From: JAUYQR01 sp050632395
GTDB taxonomy: Bacteria; Pseudomonadota; Alphaproteobacteria; Rhodobacterales; Rhodobacteraceae
Assembly (NCBI RefSeq): GCF_050632395.1
Contig: NZ_CP192600.1
Location: 2,542,001 to 2,606,000 of the forward strand
Direction of reading: 5' to 3'
Length of the DNA: 64,000 nucleotides
Shown: positions 61,260-64,000 of the stretch, piece after piece
How the letters are laid out: every line of letters starts with the position of its first letter
Position numbering within the stretch: position 1 is the first letter of the stretch
The notes under the pieces: model-generated
Databases searched by the model: none
The model's input: the letters and a program-made list of their open reading frames with translations, nothing else
What the model was told of the DNA's origin: nothing
Program-made: the position numbers and the translations under genes

Positions 61260-62636
61260 TCAGAAAAAGTCGATGGAGACCTGCAGCAGGCGCTCCACTT
61301 CGGGGACGTCCTTGGTCATGGCGAAGAGGGCGATCACGTCGCCGGGGTCGATCCTGAGGTCGCCGGTGGGTTTCAGGACCTTGTCGCCCTTCATCACCGC
61401 GCCAACAAGGACGCCTTCGGGAAACTGGATGTCGCGCACGAGGCCGCCGGCGATGGGGGACGTGGACAGGACCTGCGCCTCGATCACCTCGGCCTCGGCG
61501 TCGCCGATGGAATAGACGCCGCGCACCCGTCCGTGGCGGATGTGGCGCAGGATAGACGAGACGGTGGTGGCGCGCGGGTTGATGTAGGCGTCGATGTCGA
61601 GGGGCGCCATCAGGGGGGCGAGCGTGGGGTCGTTGACCAGCGCGATCGACATGGAGCAACCGGCCTGCTTGGCGCGCACGGCGACGAGGAGGTTGGTCTT
61701 GTCGTCGTCGGTGACCGCAAGGACGGCATCGGCGCGGTCGACGGAGGCTTCCATCAGCTTGTCGATATCCATCCCGTCGCCGTGCAGCACGATGGTGCGC
61801 TCCAGCCGGTCGGCGGCGTATTCGGCAGTGGGGCGGTGCTTTTCGATGATCTTGGCGCGCACCCTGTCGGTACGGGCTTCAAGCGCGCGCGCCACCGCGA
61901 GGCCGACGTTGCCGCCGCCGATGATCAGCACGCGTTCCTGCTTTTTCGTTTTCTTGCCAAAGATTTCCAAGGCGCGGTTCACGTCCTCGGAATGGGTAAA
62001 GACGTAGATCTGGTCGTCTGTGTAAAGCTGGTCGCCCGCCTCGGGCGCGAACAGGCGACCCTCGCGGCGGATGCCGACGACGATGGCGCGCAGGGTGGAG
62101 AAAAGCTCGTTCAACTGGCGCAGGGGGGTGTTCAGGACCGGGCAATCTTCGGTCAGCTGGATGCCCAGAAGCTGGGCGCGGCCGCCCATGAAGATCTCGG
62201 TGTCGAAGGTGGCGGGCGCGGCGAGGCGTTGAAGGGCGGCCTCGGCCACCTCGCGTTCGGGGCTGATCACCACGTCGATGGCGAGGCGGTCGTTGTTGGT
62301 GAGGTCGCTGTAGAGGGTTTCAAGGTAGTTCTGCGCGCGGATGCGGGCGATCTTGCGGGTGATGTTGAAGATCGAATGGGCCACCTGACAGGTGACCATG
62401 TTGACCTCGTCTGAATGGGTGGCAGCGATGATCATATCCGCATCGCGCGCGCCGGCCTTTTCGAGAACGTCGGGGTGGCTGGCGAAACCGACCACACCTT
62501 GCACGTCAAGCGTTTCGGTGGCGCGGCGCACGAGATCGGCGTTCATGTCGACGACGGTGACATCGTTTCGTTCGCCGGAAAGGTGCCGGGCGATCTGCCA
62601 GCCCACCTGCCCCGCGCCGCAGATGATGACTTTCAT
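61260..62636 (-). CDS. trkA: Potassium uptake regulatory subunit TrkA
   Basis: NAD(H)-binding gating protein of 458 residues with two RCK units: the first Rossmann loop is MKVIICGAGQVGWQIARHLS and the second RVLIIGGGNVGLAVARALEA, each followed by a TrkA_C domain. The start at 62636 gives the conserved N terminus. It is followed after 3 bases by trkH. Confidence 0.96.
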   Translation of the reverse strand: MKVIICGAGQVGWQIARHLSGERNDVTVVDMNADLVRRATETLDVQGVVGFASHPDVLEKAGARDADMIIAATHSDEVNMVTCQVAHSIFNITRKIARIRAQNYLETLYSDLTNNDRLAIDVVISPEREVAEAALQRLAAPATFDTEIFMGGRAQLLGIQLTEDCPVLNTPLRQLNELFSTLRAIVVGIRREGRLFAPEAGDQLYTDDQIYVFTHSEDVNRALEIFGKKTKKQERVLIIGGGNVGLAVARALEARTDRVRAKIIEKHRPTAEYAADRLERTIVLHGDGMDIDKLMEASVDRADAVLAVTDDDKTNLLVAVRAKQAGCSMSIALVNDPTLAPLMAPLDIDAYINPRATTVSSILRHIRHGRVRGVYSIGDAEAEVIEAQVLSTSPIAGGLVRDIQFPEGVLVGAVMKGDKVLKPTGDLRIDPGDVIALFAMTKDVPEVERLLQVSIDFF

Positions 62637-62747
62637 CAAGGAACCCTGGATCGTGCCTGCCGGGCCTGAATGTCAGATCGAAGGGGGCGGGTCAACCGGG
62701 AGGGGGCCGGCCGGCCGGCGCAGGGTCGGCTTTCCCCGTTCAGACCG

Positions 62748-64000
62748 CTACTCCTCGAACTCGTCGAAGACCGGGCGGCCGTTGGCCTTTGGCGCACCGA
62801 CCACGCCCAGCGATTTGAGTTTGCGGTGCAAGGCCGAGCGTTCCATGCCGACGAAGGTCGCGGTGCGGCTGATATTGCCGCCGAAGCGGTTGATCTGGGT
62901 GAGAAGGTATTCCCGCTCGAACAGTTCGCGCGCCTCGCGCAGGGGCAAGGTCGCCACTGTTCCGCCAAGCGAGATCGCGCTATCCGCCTCGGCTTTCGGT
63001 TCGTTGCCGGGCAATTCGTGCGCCTCGATCGGACCGGAGCCTTCGCCAAGGATCAATACGCGTTCGATGATGTTGCGCAATTGGCGGATGTTTCCCGGCC
63101 ACGGCATGGTTTGCAGCATCGCCTCGGCATCGGGGGTCAAGCTGCGGGCTGGCAGGCCTTGGGTGCGGTGGAACCAGTCGACGAAGTGCTGAGTCAGTTC
63201 GGGAATGTCTTCGCGCCGTTCAGTCAACGCCGGAACCGGGATCGGCACCACGTTAAGCCGATCATAAAGTTCCTGCCGGAAGCGGCCCATGCCGATCTCG
63301 GCGCGCAAGTCGCGGGTGGTGGAAGAGATGACGCGCAGATCGACACGCACCTTGTCGGCACCACCGACGCGGGTGAACTGCTGTTCGGTAAGGACGCGGA
63401 GGATCTTTGACTGGGTGCCAAGCGGCATGTCGGCCACCTCGTCAAAATAGACGATGCCGCCGTGCGCCTGTTCCAGAAGACCCGGTTCGACCCCGCGTTC
63501 AGCGGTTTCGCGGCCGAAAAGCACCTCTTCCATCCGCTCGGGTTCGATGGTGGCTGAGGAAACCGTGACGAAGGGGGCGCTGGCGCGGTTGGAATTGGCA
63601 TGGATGTAGCGGGCGGCCATTTCCTTGCCCGAACCTGGCTGGCCGGTCAGCATGACACGGCCATTGGATTTGGTGACCTTGTCGAGGTTGACCTTCAGCG
63701 TCTTGAAGGCAGTGGACGAGCCGATCATTTCCGACGAGCTGACGTCCTTGCGCCGCAGTTCCTGATTTTCGCGGCGCAGGCGCGAGGTTTCCATCGCGCG
63801 GGCCACGACCACCATCAGCTGGTCTATGTTGAAGGGCTTTTCGATGAAGTCGTAGGCGCCCTGCTTTATCGCAGCGACGGCGATTTCAATGTTTCCATGA
63901 CCGGAGATAATCACCACCGGAATATCGGGATTGTCGCGCTTTACCGTCTTCAGGATGTCGATCCCGTCCATCCGGCTGTCCTTGAGCCAGATGTCGAGGA
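62748..64000 (-). CDS. ntrX: NtrX-type response regulator (5' part cut by the window edge)
   Basis: Nitrogen-related two-component regulator; the N-terminal part of the receiver domain lies beyond the window, and the visible frame enters as LDIWLKDSRMDGIDILKTV, which contains the phospho-acceptor aspartate. After the receiver comes an AAA+ domain with Walker A GQPGSGKEMAA and Walker B GGIVYFDEVADMP. The surface loop reads FGRETAERGVEPGLLEQAHG, so the GAFTGA motif for sigma-54 contact is missing. A Fis-type helix-turn-helix closes the protein (NISRTATFVGMERSALHRKL). Placement upstream of trkA is typical for alphaproteobacteria. Confidence 0.93.
   Translation of the reverse strand, partial: LDIWLKDSRMDGIDILKTVKRDNPDIPVVIISGHGNIEIAVAAIKQGAYDFIEKPFNIDQLMVVVARAMETSRLRRENQELRRKDVSSSEMIGSSTAFKTLKVNLDKVTKSNGRVMLTGQPGSGKEMAARYIHANSNRASAPFVTVSSATIEPERMEEVLFGRETAERGVEPGLLEQAHGGIVYFDEVADMPLGTQSKILRVLTEQQFTRVGGADKVRVDLRVISSTTRDLRAEIGMGRFRQELYDRLNVVPIPVPALTERREDIPELTQHFVDWFHRTQGLPARSLTPDAEAMLQTMPWPGNIRQLRNIIERVLILGEGSGPIEAHELPGNEPKAEADSAISLGGTVATLPLREARELFEREYLLTQINRFGGNISRTATFVGMERSALHRKLKSLGVVGAPKANGRPVFDEFEE

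Noticed and set aside
60360..62414. Long plus-strand frame (684 codons) opposite trkH and trkA
   Set aside because: Mirror of two conserved coding sequences; no ribosome site or motif.

Overview
The window is high-GC bacterial chromosome from an alphaproteobacterium, most likely a member of the Rhodobacteraceae/Paracoccaceae; the genus cannot be set from sequence alone. The signs are: a suf operon led by an IscR that lacks the usual cluster cysteines, a recA promoter with the alphaproteobacterial LexA box GTTC-N7-GTTC, a eukaryote-type NADP isocitrate dehydrogenase, a Rhodobacter-type sulfide:quinone oxidoreductase with its persulfide-sensing ArsR regulator, and the run ntrX-trkA-trkH-hfq-hflX. 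I see no transposase, integrase, phage gene, CRISPR array or rRNA operon. One tRNA gene, Arg(CCG), is present. No gene-free stretch exceeds about 300 bases.

Layout. 1-2.3 kb: start of a penicillin-binding protein, a cell-wall amidase and a DsbA-like thiol oxidoreductase. 2.4-4.7 kb: monomeric isocitrate dehydrogenase. 4.8-12.3 kb: a probable catabolic island made of an FAH-family hydrolase, a divergent GntR/FCD regulator with a clear palindromic operator, a NitT/TauT-type ABC importer (binding protein, permease, ATPase, permease), an acyl-CoA synthetase and a ketopantoate-reductase-like enzyme. 12.5-18.5 kb: a broken flavoprotein start, malonyl-CoA synthetase (matB) and an RND efflux pump with its adaptor. 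18.7-24.8 kb: a LuxR-type regulator and a DCC-family protein divergent from a polyamine-type ABC importer ending in a short-chain dehydrogenase. 24.9-31.0 kb: a tight minus-strand operon of RND adaptor, RND pump, sulfide:quinone oxidoreductase, a small membrane protein and an SqrR/BigR-type regulator.

31.2-33.7 kb: tRNA-Arg and a lipoprotein-like subtilase with an outer-membrane-type C terminus. 33.7-41.9 kb: the Fe-S assembly operon iscR, cysteine desulfurase, sufB, a methyltransferase-like gene, sufC, sufD, two YIP1 membrane proteins and sufS. 42.0-49.2 kb: mostly housekeeping genes (hydrolase, HD phosphohydrolase, cupin, dimeric icd, YitT, typA, a class II amidotransferase). 48.9-53.0 kb: alaS with a small DUF1330 gene, then recA. 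53.2-58.0 kb: a sulfotransferase-like gene, a YSC84-type lipoprotein, a hydroxyisobutyrate-dehydrogenase-like enzyme and a penicillin-acylase-family hydrolase. 58.0-64.0 kb: hflX, hfq, trkH, trkA and the C-terminal part of ntrX, cut by the window edge.

The most system-like regions are the sulfide operon coupled to an RND pump (24.9-31.0 kb), the GntR-controlled catabolic island (4.8-12.3 kb) and the subtilase next to the tRNA. Family assignments rest on reading protein motifs and recalled family knowledge, not on database searches.
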